Shown in pieces: positions 25,079 through 34,380 of a DNA stretch of 36,074 nt (its first letter is position 1; every line of letters begins with the position of its first letter). Source of the stretch: Methylophilus sp. (GTDB lineage Bacteria; Pseudomonadota; Gammaproteobacteria; Burkholderiales; Methylophilaceae); NCBI RefSeq assembly GCF_008015755.1, contig NZ_SSGF01000013.1, positions 1 to 36,074 on the forward strand. Reading direction: 5' to 3'. Under the pieces are notes generated by a model, which worked only from the letters and a program-made list of their open reading frames with translations, was not told the DNA's origin and did not search any database. The position numbers were made by a program, and so were the translations under genes.

Positions 25079-25121
25079 CACAAAACCCGCTTGGTCAAGC
25101 TGACCAGCGGGTTTTGTGTTT
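25079..25121. terminator. Strong bidirectional terminator between Fur operon and ohrR-type gene
   Basis: An 18-bp stem with one bulged T: CACAAAACCCGC plus TTGGTCA pairs with TGACCA plus GCGGGTTTTGTG around loop AGC. T-rich runs are present on both strands, fitting a shared terminator between two convergent units. Confidence 0.9.
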
Positions 25122-25212
25122 GTCGTGATGAATTTTGGCGCCATGACTGGCTGGAGCGAGCGCGACTATTTCTCGCTTGCGACTGCCCCACAGTGACAGT
25201 CCTAGCAATGAC

Positions 25213-25244
25213 CGCTCAGCGCTAATGACGCTAAGCGCAGAGCG
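25213..25244. repeat. Imperfect inverted repeat past the MarR gene
   Basis: CGCTCAGCGCT (25213-25223) and AGCGCAGAGCG (25234-25244) form an 11-bp dyad with one mismatch around 10 bases. It sits 9 bp past the stop codon of the minus-strand MarR gene and has no U-run. Confidence 0.45.
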
Positions 25245-25252
25245 ATGCATGA

Positions 25253-25690
25253 CTAGTCAGGAATTTTAGCCGTCACATGTTTGGTCAGCGCATTTAAGGT
25301 TTTATTGAGGTTATCAAACGCGGTGTCATTGAGTCCGGTATCGCAGGCGACACGTTTTTGCACATCTGATAATTTGCTCCGTAGCGCTTGGCCTTCTTCA
25401 GTCAGGCTCACAATCACCACGCGTTCATCATCTTTCTGGCGTGTGCGTTTAGTCAGTTTTTTCACTTCCAGGCGCTTGACCACTGGCGTGATGGTGGCGG
25501 GTTCCAGCATCAGCTTTTCTGCGATTTGTTTGATCGACAGTTGCTTGTATTGCCAGAGGGCGACCAAGACCAGGTATTGCGGATAAGTGAGATTTAATTT
25601 GTCCAGATCAGGCTTATAAGAGCGCAACAGGGCATGCGTTGCCGAGTAGAGCGAAAAGCATAATTGGTTTTCAAGATAGAGATTAGGCAT
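25253..25690 (-). CDS. ohrR: MarR-family regulator of the OhrR type
   Basis: A 145-aa winged-helix regulator that follows OhrR: the N-terminal LENQLCFSLYSATHALLRSY with the peroxide-sensing Cys11, the LTYPQYLVLVALW segment with its conserved tyrosine, the DNA-recognition helix EPATITPVVKRLE (about 63-75) and the wing RTRQKDDERVVIVSLTEEG. A second Cys (VACDTGL, about 115) matches the resolving Cys of 2-Cys OhrR proteins. OhrR represses genes for organic hydroperoxide resistance until oxidised. No ohr gene is adjacent, so its targets are unclear; the gene symbol is by similarity. A dyad 18 bp upstream suggests autorepression. Confidence 0.88.
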   Translation of the reverse strand: MPNLYLENQLCFSLYSATHALLRSYKPDLDKLNLTYPQYLVLVALWQYKQLSIKQIAEKLMLEPATITPVVKRLEVKKLTKRTRQKDDERVVIVSLTEEGQALRSKLSDVQKRVACDTGLNDTAFDNLNKTLNALTKHVTAKIPD

Positions 25691-25707
25691 GAGCGTAAAA
25701 AATTATA

Positions 25708-25729
25708 TTGTCATTAATATGAATTGCAA
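25708..25729 (-). promoter_or_regulatory. Candidate OhrR operator
   Basis: A 22-bp imperfect dyad, symmetric at 16 of 22 positions, with half-sites TTGCAATT and AATGACAA (minus strand) and an AT-rich centre. It ends 18 bp before the regulator's ATG and resembles the AATT-containing OhrR boxes of other bacteria. Autorepression is inferred. Confidence 0.5.
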
Positions 25730-25980
25730 GTCATTACAGCATCAAACGCGGTGAGTGTCTATAGCTGTTTTGTAGGATAAACACTGGTTTTGTATAAGAT
25801 ATGAAACATAACACAGGATATTGAGCTATTTGGCTTGAATCTGGCCTGCCAGCTTGCGTCTGTCGTGTGTTGTTGTCTGCAATAAGAGGCGTTGGCCGTG
25901 TCAATGCGAATAGCCAAAAATGCGCTAAAATGCACAGCATTTCCCGCCTGATTGATGTGCAGTAGAAAGCCCTTCGCCTC

Positions 25981-27372
25981 ATGTTGCCTTCCATTACTTT
26001 TCTTGACCTCGAAACCACCGGGGCGACGCCTTTACGAGACCGGATTACCGAAATTGCGCTGGTGCGCTTTGATGACGGCGTGGAGACGGTGCGCTGGCAA
26101 ACCTTAGTCAATCCGCAGCAACCAATCCCGCCATTTATTCAATCGCTGACCGGCATTAGCGATGCCATGGTGGCCGATGCGCCCTTATTTGCAGAAGTCG
26201 CAGACAAGTTGCTGGCCTTGCTCGAAGGCTCGGTGCTCGCTGCCCACAATGTGCGTTTTGACCATGGTTTTTTAAAGTCTGAATTCAAACGCTTGAATAT
26301 CACGTTGCGGCAAAAGGTGTTGTGTACGGTCAAATTGTCGCGGCTGCTATACCCGCAGCATTACAGTCACGGCATCGATGCGATTGTTGCGCGTCACCAG
26401 ATCACTGGGTTGGCACGTCACCGCGCCATGGGCGACGTCGAAGCCATCCTCATTATGCTCAATGATGCCAAGCGTGACCTTGGCGCTGACGCGGTGCAAA
26501 CCGCTGCGCTCAAACTGATGGCGGCGCCCACGTTGCCGCCACATATCGATGCCAGCCTGGTCGGCGAACTGCCCGAGGCGCCAGGGGTGTACCTGTTTTA
26601 TGGTGAAAACGACCTGCCTTTGTATATCGGCAAAAGCGTGAATCTGCGCGCACGCGTGCTATCGCATTTCAGCAGTGACCATGCCTCCACCAAAGAAATG
26701 CGTATGACGCAGGAAATGAAGCGCTTTGAATGGATCCCCGCCGCCGGTGAGTTTAGCGCCTTGCTGCTGGAATCGCGCCTGGTGAAAGAGCGCATGCCTA
26801 TCTATAACCGCCAGTTACGGCGCGAGCGTTCGTTGTGTAGCTGGCAAATTGACACCCAGGCACAACCACTGCTCAAGCTGGTGCATGAGCAGGAGATTGA
26901 CCCCAGCCAGATGGCACAGTTGTTCGGCACCTTTAGAAGCAAGCGGCAAGCCGTTGAAACCCTGCGCAAAATTGCCGACCTCAGCCATTTGTGTGCCAAA
27001 ACGCTGGGGCTGGAAACCGGGCGCGCCGGGCCTTGTTTTGCCTATCAGCTCAAGCGCTGCAAAGGCGTCTGTTGCGGGCAGGAGCCGCCCGAAATACATG
27101 CTTTGCGTGTCCAACAGGCACTGATGGCACATAAACTCAAAGCCTGGCCGTATCGCGGCAAGATAGGTATTGAGGAATATAACCTTGAAAATGATCTGCG
27201 CCAGATTCACGTGTTTGAACACTGGGTGTATCTGGGCGTGGCGGAGGATGAGGATAGTTTGCAGGCCTTGCGCGCGCAAAAAACAGCGCTCAAATTCGAC
27301 CTCGATAGCTATAAATTACTGTTGAAAATGCTGTCGCAGAAAAAGACCCGTGTACTGGATCTGGCTGGCTAG
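25981..27372 (+). CDS. DEDDh exonuclease fused to a UvrC/Cho-type GIY-YIG endonuclease
   Basis: A 463-aa two-nuclease fusion. Residues 1-165 are a DnaQ-like 3'-5' exonuclease: Exo I DLETTG (D9, E11), Exo II HNVRFDHGFL (D94), Exo III H147/D152. Residues about 195-285 are a GIY-YIG domain: GVYLF, LYIGKS, Arg225, catalytic Glu264 in ESRLVKE and PIYN. A cysteine set C338-x13-C352-x7-C360-x3-C364 resembles the Fe-S cysteines of UvrC. Cho in E. coli (about 295 aa) makes the 3' incision in nucleotide excision repair; this fusion may incise and then trim DNA. No neighbouring repair genes. The stop is 44 bp from the convergent ccoG gene. Architecture is clear; substrate is inferred. Confidence 0.9.
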   Translation: MLPSITFLDLETTGATPLRDRITEIALVRFDDGVETVRWQTLVNPQQPIPPFIQSLTGISDAMVADAPLFAEVADKLLALLEGSVLAAHNVRFDHGFLKSEFKRLNITLRQKVLCTVKLSRLLYPQHYSHGIDAIVARHQITGLARHRAMGDVEAILIMLNDAKRDLGADAVQTAALKLMAAPTLPPHIDASLVGELPEAPGVYLFYGENDLPLYIGKSVNLRARVLSHFSSDHASTKEMRMTQEMKRFEWIPAAGEFSALLLESRLVKERMPIYNRQLRRERSLCSWQIDTQAQPLLKLVHEQEIDPSQMAQLFGTFRSKRQAVETLRKIADLSHLCAKTLGLETGRAGPCFAYQLKRCKGVCCGQEPPEIHALRVQQALMAHKLKAWPYRGKIGIEEYNLENDLRQIHVFEHWVYLGVAEDEDSLQALRAQKTALKFDLDSYKLLLKMLSQKKTRVLDLAG

Positions 27373-27416
27373 GAAAGCAATTGTCAGCCGGATACACGGG
27401 CAAGGGGTAGCGTGAG

Positions 27417-28826
27417 TTAGGGTTGGTAGAAGGTGCTGTTGGTGGAGACTTGTTCACCATTCGACAGCGCTGTGACGTCGATCTGAATCCGATGGCTACC
27501 TGGCTGGTCACTTGCCGGGGCAGACAAACTCAAGGGCACCAATATTTCTTCGGTGGGCGCGGCAGTGAGTAGCTGCTCACTTTCCACGCGCAAGCCGTCT
27601 ATGCCACTTACGCGTACCTGGTAGCGCTGATTGTGCTCTGTGGCGTTGGTGAGGTGCAACTGGTAAGGGTTTTCAATGCCATGGTCGGTTTCGCGGAACA
27701 TGATATTGCGGTCACGTATGATATCGACCTTAAAATCAGGCTTATGCAGCAACCCGTAGCCCAACCAGGCAGTCATCAACACAAACAAGCCGCTATAAAT
27801 TAAGACGCGTGGGCGCAATAAATGCTGGCGTAGTTTGTGTTGCCCACTCAGACCCGCTGCCGAAAAGCGGATTAAATCCCGCGGGTATTGCATTTTGTCC
27901 ATGACCTCATTACAAGCATCAATACACAAGCCGCAGCTGATGCATTCATATTGCAAGCCGTTGCGGATATCAATGCCGACCGGGCAGACCTGCACACAGA
28001 TGTTGCAGTCTATGCATGACCCCTGGCCATCGGCCTGGTAATCCTGATGTTTGCTGCGGCCACCACGCGGTTCACCACGTGCACTGTCATAGGCGACAAT
28101 CAGGGTGTGATTGTCAAACATCGCACTTTGAAAACGTGCATAAGGGCACATGTGCTTGCACACTTGTTCGCGCAAAAAGCCAGCGTTGCCATACGTCGCC
28201 AGGCTATAAAACCCAAGCCAAAAGCAAGACCAGCCGCCCATTTGCCACTGCAGCGCATCGCTGAATAATTCGCGTATCGGCGTGAAGTAACCAACAAACG
28301 TAAAGCCAGTGACCAAAGAGAAAGCCAGCCAGGCGGAGTGCTTGCTCACTTTAATGCCAGATTTACGCACGCCCCAAGGCTGGCTATCCAGTTTTTGCCT
28401 GGCCATGCGATCACCTTCTATCGTGCGCTCCATCCATAAAAAAATCTCGGTATACACCGATTGCGGGCAAGAAAAACCACACCACAGGCGACCCGCAACG
28501 GCGGTAAATAAAAACAGGCCGAGGGCGCTGATGATGAGCAGCAATGCGAGGTAAAACAAGTCTTGCGGAAAAATCACCAGGCCAAACAGATAAAAGCGGT
28601 GCGTGTCTATGTCCAGTAACAGTGCCTGTCGGCCGCCATACTGCAGCCAGGGCATGCCGTAAAACACCAATTGTGTCAGCCAGATCATCAGCCAGCGCCA
28701 GTTTTTAAAGTAACCGCTGACCGAGCGCGGATAAACCTTGGGTGTTTTCTGATAGAGCGAAATGGTTTGGTCGGTGACCGGGACTGCCATGATAGGAATC
28801 ACGGGTTTGTTGCGGGAAGAGGACAT
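27417..28826 (-). CDS. ccoG: Cytochrome c oxidase (cbb3-type) accessory protein CcoG
   Basis: A 469-aa polyferredoxin of the CcoG/FixG/RdxA family. Membrane segments occur at about 45-65, 85-110 (with WCGFSCPQSVYTEIF just after), 165-185, 200-220 and 340-360. Two 4Fe-4S motifs are clear: CIDCNICVQVCP and CISCGLCIDACN, about 250-300. The C-terminal third is a periplasmic beta domain (IgD-like). CcoG is thought to reduce copper for cbb3 oxidase assembly; no ccoNOQP or copper pump lies in the window. ATG 28826 is chosen over TTG 28838, though neither has a clear ribosome site. It follows mocR-type gene on the same strand, with repeats in between. Confidence 0.95.
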   Translation of the reverse strand: MSSSRNKPVIPIMAVPVTDQTISLYQKTPKVYPRSVSGYFKNWRWLMIWLTQLVFYGMPWLQYGGRQALLLDIDTHRFYLFGLVIFPQDLFYLALLLIISALGLFLFTAVAGRLWCGFSCPQSVYTEIFLWMERTIEGDRMARQKLDSQPWGVRKSGIKVSKHSAWLAFSLVTGFTFVGYFTPIRELFSDALQWQMGGWSCFWLGFYSLATYGNAGFLREQVCKHMCPYARFQSAMFDNHTLIVAYDSARGEPRGGRSKHQDYQADGQGSCIDCNICVQVCPVGIDIRNGLQYECISCGLCIDACNEVMDKMQYPRDLIRFSAAGLSGQHKLRQHLLRPRVLIYSGLFVLMTAWLGYGLLHKPDFKVDIIRDRNIMFRETDHGIENPYQLHLTNATEHNQRYQVRVSGIDGLRVESEQLLTAAPTEEILVPLSLSAPASDQPGSHRIQIDVTALSNGEQVSTNSTFYQP

Positions 28827-28865
28827 ACAGGCACTCAAAAGGAATAAGACGAGTGCAGTGTAGAA

Positions 28866-28918
28866 GAGATGGTTAATTTAAAACAGATTCAGTTTTAAGT
28901 TAAAAAACCATATCAGAT
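28866..28918. promoter_or_regulatory. Inverted repeats upstream of ccoG, shared with the mocR-type promoter
   Basis: GAGATGGTTAATTTAA (28866-28881) and the inverted AACCATATCAGAT (28906-28918) bracket a dyad TTAATTTAAAAC (28873-28884) / GTTTTAAGTTAA (28892-28903). The first is 15/16 identical to 30370-30385 and the second is the exact reverse complement of 30366-30378. MocR-type regulators use such repeated sites, so this may be an operator for ccoG. The right part overlaps the stop codon of the mocR-type gene. Confidence 0.5.
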
Positions 28919-30337
28919 ACGGGGCTTGCTGGGTGATTTCATCAGTTGTCCCAGTCGCGCGATGGCTTGCAAATGCACGTGATGCATGGCGTGGCCATAA
29001 TTGAGCCGAATATAGCTGGCATATTGCTGCTGTGACGAGAACATATGGCCAGGGGCCAAGCTGATATTTTCGGCATTCGCCTGCTGAAACAGTTGCAAAC
29101 CATCTTGTTGCCCGGGCAGTTGCAACCATAAAAAATAACCGCCTTGCGGTAAAGTAAAGCGTATTTGCGGCGGCAGATGTTGGTGAATCGCCTGCGAAAA
29201 TTGCAGTTGCTGCAGCATAAGTTGGTGCCGCAATTGGCGCAAGTGTTTGTCATAACCGCCTTTGGCCAGGTAGCTTGCCAGTGCCAGTTGTGCCGGAATT
29301 GAGGTGGCCAGCGTGGTGGATATTTTCAGGCGAGTGATTTTTTCGGCAAAACGTCCGGCCGAGACCCAGCCGACGCGGTATCCCGGCGCTAGCGCTTTTG
29401 AGAATGAACTGCAATGCATCACCCAGCCGTCGCTGTCCCAAGTGTTGGCTGGTAAGGGACGCTCTTTGCCAAAATACAATTCACGATAGACGTCATCTTC
29501 TATCATCGGCAGTTGGTAGCGCGTGATCAGCGCCACCAGCGCTTGTTTTTTGTCTGAGGGCATCAGGCTGCCGGTCGGGTTTTGAAAGTTGGTCATCAGC
29601 CAGCAGGCTTTGGGGCGGTGCTGGATAATGGCGCGCTCCAGTGCGGCCAGGTCTATGCCGTGCTCCGGGTGGCTAGGCACCTCAATGGCGCGCAAGCCCA
29701 TGCGCTCAATGGCTTGCAAGGCCGCGTAAAAGCTAGGTGACTCGATAATGACGCTATCCCCAGGCTGGGTCACTGCGGCCAGGCACAGGTTTAGCGCCTC
29801 CAGGGCGCCATTGGTAATCACAATATCGCTTGGCTCGGTGTGCTTACCATCTAACTGATAGCGCAGGGCGATCTGGCGCCTGAGCTCAATATCGCCCTGG
29901 CCAATGTCACTCACCGTTTCTTGTGGTTGCATGCGACGCACGGCGCTGGCCATATGATCCGCCAGCTTGGCGAGCGGGAATAGCAGCGGGCTGGGAAAAG
30001 CCGAGCCAAATGGGATTTGTTGCGGGTCTTTAATGCGCTCCAGCAGGTTGAACACCAGGTCACTGACTTGCAGCGTCGTCGGCGTGCCGTCATCGCTGGC
30101 GGTGTGCGGCAACAAGCGCTCGCTCCCTAGCGGCCCGGCAACGTAATAGCCAGAACGCGGGCGCGTCACAATCAGGCCGCGTGCTTCCAGCAAATAATAG
30201 GCTTGAAACACCGTAGAAGCATTCACCTGTTTGCTGGTTTGAGTTTGGCGAATAGACGGTAACTTATCGCCGCGTTTGAGTAAGCCCTGCTGAATGGCGC
30301 TGGCAATGTCTTCGGCGATGATTTCGTATTTTTTCAC
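28913..30337 (-). CDS. MocR-type regulator: GntR HTH fused to aminotransferase fold
   Basis: A 474-aa MocR/PdxR-type protein. A GntR winged helix fills residues 1-70 (GDKLPSIRQTQTSKQVNASTVFQAYYLLEARG and the wing TRPRSGYYVA). Residues about 95-465 form a class I aminotransferase-like domain with NFQNPTG, the Asp/Tyr pair in IEDDVYRELYFG and the PLP lysine in SSFSKALAPGYRVGW. Such regulators sense PLP or an amino-acid ligand; which one is not visible. Start is GTG 30337 with AGGG upstream. Its promoter region shares repeats with that of ccoG (which it precedes), hinting that it may control both itself and ccoG. Divergent from the 30453 gene. Confidence 0.9.
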   Translation of the reverse strand: MKKYEIIAEDIASAIQQGLLKRGDKLPSIRQTQTSKQVNASTVFQAYYLLEARGLIVTRPRSGYYVAGPLGSERLLPHTASDDGTPTTLQVSDLVFNLLERIKDPQQIPFGSAFPSPLLFPLAKLADHMASAVRRMQPQETVSDIGQGDIELRRQIALRYQLDGKHTEPSDIVITNGALEALNLCLAAVTQPGDSVIIESPSFYAALQAIERMGLRAIEVPSHPEHGIDLAALERAIIQHRPKACWLMTNFQNPTGSLMPSDKKQALVALITRYQLPMIEDDVYRELYFGKERPLPANTWDSDGWVMHCSSFSKALAPGYRVGWVSAGRFAEKITRLKISTTLATSIPAQLALASYLAKGGYDKHLRQLRHQLMLQQLQFSQAIHQHLPPQIRFTLPQGGYFLWLQLPGQQDGLQLFQQANAENISLAPGHMFSSQQQYASYIRLNYGHAMHHVHLQAIARLGQLMKSPSKPRI

Positions 30338-30365
30338 AACTGGCCCTGCCGCCTTTAAGCCGCTA

Positions 30366-30385
30366 ATCTGATATGGTTAATTTAA
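30366..30385. promoter_or_regulatory. Candidate MocR-type operator in its own promoter region
   Basis: ATCTGATATGGTTAATTTAA contains both the 13-mer ATCTGATATGGTT (found inverted at 28906-28918) and ATGGTTAATTTAA (found directly at 28869-28881). It lies 28 bp before the GTG start of the mocR-type gene and between it and the divergent 30453 gene, so it could control both. Confidence 0.5.
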
Positions 30386-30452
30386 TCCAAACTGCTTCTG
30401 TTTAGCAATGCCTGGTAGCGATAAGCTGCGACTTTTGTGAAAAGGGCGGGTG

Positions 30453-30797
30453 ATGCAAGTCTCAGAATTGCTGGCGTCAGCGGTAAAAAGCGTGACGCAA
30501 CAAACGAAAAAACACTATGCCTTGACTATGTATGATGGCCAGGCCTTGCAACTGCAGGTCACGGATATGTTTAATGTGCAGGTTTTACAGCAGGATCAGC
30601 CACTGGTTTGCGTGCATTTTCAACCGCTAAGTTCATTAAATAACATTGAAATGCAGCCGATTTACCGCGTGGCTTCGCTGCGCACCGCAACCGGCGAAGA
30701 TACGCAGCTTTCAGCCGAGTTGCTGGCGTGTGTATTTGCGGTCTATCAGTACTACACAAATGGCAGTATCCGGCCCTGGCGATTCGGGGTAAAATAA
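30453..30797 (+). CDS. Hypothetical 114-aa protein
   Basis: A 114-aa protein I do not recognise. ATG 30453 has AAGGG six bases upstream; a GTG one codon earlier is also possible. The sequence alternates short strands (HYALTMYDGQALQLQV, FNVQVLQQDQPLVCVHF) and a C-terminal helix (LSAELLACVFAVYQYYT), with no signal peptide or membrane segment. It is divergent from the mocR-type regulator and 135 bp upstream of rplU. It could be a target of that regulator, given the shared intergenic repeat. Confidence 0.65.
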   Translation: MQVSELLASAVKSVTQQTKKHYALTMYDGQALQLQVTDMFNVQVLQQDQPLVCVHFQPLSSLNNIEMQPIYRVASLRTATGEDTQLSAELLACVFAVYQYYTNGSIRPWRFGVK

Positions 30798-30867
30798 GAA
30801 TTCTGGCAATCAAACAGGCTGGTCAACCAGTGGCCTGGCCAACCGTGAAAAACATGCGCAAATATAT

Positions 30868-30895
30868 TTGCATTCTGCGATAAATTGCGTATAAT
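30868..30895 (+). promoter_or_regulatory. rplU-rpmA promoter
   Basis: TTGCAT (30868-30873) and a perfect TATAAT (30890-30895) separated by 16 bp; the leader to ATG 30933 would be about 30 nt. This fits a strong constitutive ribosomal-protein promoter. Confidence 0.75.
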
Positions 30896-30932
30896 TGCGG
30901 GTTCTTTAAAAGGCGACGTTTAAGGCATCATT

Positions 30933-31247
30933 ATGTACGCAGTGATTAAAACAGGTGGCAAACAGTACAAAGTAGCCGCTGGTGACAAATTAAAAGTAGA
31001 AAAATTGGTTGGTGACGTTGGTTCTACTGTTGTAATCGACAAAGTGTTGTTGATTGCTGATGGTGAAACAACGACAGTTGGTGCACCTTTGGTAGCTGGT
31101 GCAAAAGTGAATGCCACTGTGGTATCACATGGCCGTGGTGACAAGGTGATGATTTTTAAAATGCGTCGTCGTAAGCACTACCGCAAGACTCAAGGTCATC
31201 GTCAGAGCTATACAGAAATTCAAATCGACACTATTTCAGCAAAATAA
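30933..31247 (+). CDS. rplU: 50S ribosomal protein L21
   Basis: A 104-aa protein (E. coli 103) with the full L21 signature: [13 protein letters not shown] at the start, KVEKL, VGAPLV and [31 protein letters not shown] near the end. L21 binds 23S rRNA in the large subunit. It is followed by rpmA after 47 bp and probably co-transcribed with it from the promoter at 30868; the usual rplU-rpmA-obgE order is kept. Confidence 0.98.
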   Translation: MYAVIKTGGKQYKVAAGDKLKVEKLVGDVGSTVVIDKVLLIADGETTTVGAPLVAGAKVNATVVSHGRGDKVMIFKMRRRKHYRKTQGHRQSYTEIQIDTISAK

Positions 31248-31294
31248 GCACGTTCTGCTTGAGTAGAGCAGATTGCTAGAATAAGGAATCAAAC

Positions 31295-31552
31295 ATGGCA
31301 CACAAAAAAGCAGGCGGTAGTTCACGTAACGGCCGCGACTCACAAGCCAAGCGCCTGGGCGTGAAAGCTTTCGGTGAAACAGTTGTTAACGCTGGCAGCA
31401 TCATTGTTCGCCAACGTGGGACAAGAATGCACGCTGGCGAAAACGTCGGTATGGGCAAAGACCACACACTGTATGCATTGGTAGAAGGCAAAGTTAAATT
31501 TGCAATCAAAGGCGCTTTAAAGCGTCATACCGTGAGCATCGAAGCGGTTTAA
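31295..31552 (+). CDS. rpmA: 50S ribosomal protein L27
   Basis: An 85-aa protein (same length as in E. coli). It begins [20 protein letters not shown], the classical L27 N-terminus that reaches the peptidyl-transferase centre, and continues with [21 protein letters not shown] and the [12 protein letters not shown] segment. Ribosome site AAGGA is about ten bases upstream. A strong terminator 14 bp later ends the rplU-rpmA unit. Confidence 0.98.
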   Translation: MAHKKAGGSSRNGRDSQAKRLGVKAFGETVVNAGSIIVRQRGTRMHAGENVGMGKDHTLYALVEGKVKFAIKGALKRHTVSIEAV

Positions 31553-31566
31553 TCAAAGTATCATGT

Positions 31567-31596
31567 AAAAAGCCCTGTCGCTTGACGGGGCTTTTT
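31567..31596. terminator. Rho-independent terminator after rpmA
   Basis: Stem AAAAAGCCCTGTC / GACGGGGCTTTTT (one T-G wobble) with a 4-nt loop GCTT and a five-T run. It separates rplU-rpmA from obgE. Confidence 0.92.
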
Positions 31597-31667
31597 ACTT
31601 TATAGTTCGCAGATTGCATGCAGCCTTGTTCACCATAACGCAGCCATGCGCTTAAAAGGCAAATTGA

Positions 31668-32723
<1,056 letters not shown>

Positions 32724-32728
32724 GTTTT

Positions 32729-33850
32729 ATGAGCGTTTCACTCATACAAGACAGCAAAACCCTGATTGTAAAGGTCGGTTCCAGCCTAGTCACTAATAAT
32801 GGCCAGGGCTTGGATAAAACCGCGATTGCTGCTTGGGCGCAGCAAATCAGTGCACTGGTCAAGCAGGGCAAGCAAGTCGTACTGGTCTCCAGCGGGGCGG
32901 TCGCTGAAGGCATGCAGCGCCTGGGCTGGAAAAAACGTCCGGTTGAGGTGAATGAGCTGCAAGCTGCTGCTGCTGTCGGCCAAATGGGCCTGGTGCAAAT
33001 GTATGAGCAATGCTTTACGCAGCATGGCTTGCACACTGCGCAGTTACTGCTTACACATGAAGACCTGGCCGACCGCAAGCGTTACCTCAATGCGCGCTCC
33101 ACCTTGCGTACCTTGCTCGATTTAAACGTGATTCCTATCATCAACGAAAACGACACGGTGGTGACCGAAGAAATTCGTTTTGGGGATAATGATACCCTGG
33201 GGGCGCTGGTGGCTAACCTGATCGAGGCGGATGCTTTGGTGATTCTTACCGATCAGCAGGGCTTGTATTCCGCCGACCCGCGCAAAGACCCCAATGCAGT
33301 GTTTATCAATTTCGAAACCGCGGGTAATCCCGAGCTGGAGAGCATGGCGGGTGGCGCTGGCAGTGCTGTGGGTACCGGCGGCATGCTGACCAAAATTCTG
33401 GCCGCCAAGCGTGCAGCCAATAGCGGCGCGCATACCGTGATTGCTTCTGGCCGCGAGACCGACGTGCTGATGCGTTTAAGCCAGGGCGAGGCTATCGGTA
33501 CGCATTTGCGCGCAGGTAAAATGAAAACCCTGGCCAAAAAACAATGGCTGGCCGATCATTTGCGTGTGGGTGGTAAAGTGGTGCTCGATGATGGTGCAAT
33601 CACTGTCTTAAGCAAAGAGGGCAAGAGCTTGTTGCCGATTGGCGTGGTTGATGTGCTGGGCCAATTTGAGCGCGGTGATGTGGTTGCCTGCGTAGACGCA
33701 CAAGGGAAAGAGTGGGCACGCGGCATTGTCAATTACAATGCCAATGAAGTGCGCAGAATCAAGCGTAAACCCAGCAGCGAGATTGAAAGTGTGCTGGGTT
33801 ATGTCGAAGAAAAAGAGTTGATACACAGGGATAACCTGGTATTGGTTTAA
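32729..33850 (+). CDS. proB: Glutamate 5-kinase
   Basis: A 373-aa protein (E. coli 367). The amino-acid-kinase domain fills 1-260: [25 protein letters not shown], the NENDTVV motif with [12 protein letters not shown], and [17 protein letters not shown] domain follows from about 280 ([25 protein letters not shown]). It phosphorylates glutamate to start proline synthesis and is probably feedback-inhibited by proline. proA is not in the window. It is 5 bp downstream of obgE, likely co-transcribed; the ribosome site is weak, so coupling is plausible. Confidence 0.97.
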   Translation: MSVSLIQDSKTLIVKVGSSLVTNNGQGLDKTAIAAWAQQISALVKQGKQVVLVSSGAVAEGMQRLGWKKRPVEVNELQAAAAVGQMGLVQMYEQCFTQHGLHTAQLLLTHEDLADRKRYLNARSTLRTLLDLNVIPIINENDTVVTEEIRFGDNDTLGALVANLIEADALVILTDQQGLYSADPRKDPNAVFINFETAGNPELESMAGGAGSAVGTGGMLTKILAAKRAANSGAHTVIASGRETDVLMRLSQGEAIGTHLRAGKMKTLAKKQWLADHLRVGGKVVLDDGAITVLSKEGKSLLPIGVVDVLGQFERGDVVACVDAQGKEWARGIVNYNANEVRRIKRKPSSEIESVLGYVEEKELIHRDNLVLV

Positions 33851-33885
33851 TTGCCAACAAGACGAAGAGAGTGCAAGGCAACGTG

Positions 33886-34380
33886 ATGAGTAAACCTTTG
33901 GTAGCCATTATTATGGGGTCGGACAGCGATTGGCCGGTGATGAAGAGTGCCGCGCAAATGCTGGCAGATTTTGGTGTCGCTTACGAGGCGCGCGTGGTAT
34001 CTGCGCATCGCACGCCAGACCTGATGTTCCAGTTTGCCGAATCTGCTGCAAGCAATGGCTTTCAGGTGATTATTGCTGGTGCGGGCGGGGCTGCACACTT
34101 GCCAGGCATGGTGGCTGCAAAAACCACCTTACCAGTGTTAGGTGTGCCGGTGCCTTCCAAGCATCTGCAAGGTCAAGACTCGCTGCTGTCTATTGTGCAG
34201 ATGCCTAAGGGGATCCCAGTCGCCACGTTTGCCATTGGGGATGCCGGTGCGGCGAACGCGGGCTTGTTTGCGGTAGCCATGTTGGCGAACCAGGATGCGA
34301 CGTTGGCAGAAAAATTAGCGACTTTCCGCAAGAAACAAGCCGAAAAAGTACACGCCATGATTTTGAGTGAGCTACCATGA
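33886..34380 (+). CDS. purE: N5-carboxyaminoimidazole ribonucleotide mutase
   Basis: A 164-aa class I PurE. Motifs: [12 protein letters not shown] (about 8-19), SAHRTPD (about 41-47), [17 protein letters not shown] and [22 protein letters not shown]. It isomerises N5-CAIR to CAIR in purine synthesis. I chose ATG 33886, with AAGG seven bases upstream; an in-frame GTG at 33871 adds five residues. Its stop overlaps the purK start (ATGA), so the two enzymes of consecutive steps are translationally coupled. Confidence 0.97.
   Translation: MSKPLVAIIMGSDSDWPVMKSAAQMLADFGVAYEARVVSAHRTPDLMFQFAESAASNGFQVIIAGAGGAAHLPGMVAAKTTLPVLGVPVPSKHLQGQDSLLSIVQMPKGIPVATFAIGDAGAANAGLFAVAMLANQDATLAEKLATFRKKQAEKVHAMILSELP

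Noticed and set aside
25734..26111. Possible minus-strand gene upstream of ohrR
   Set aside because: Its 5' part is antisense to the exonuclease domain, and the product is low-complexity with no domain; the region is better explained as intergenic plus the nuclease start.
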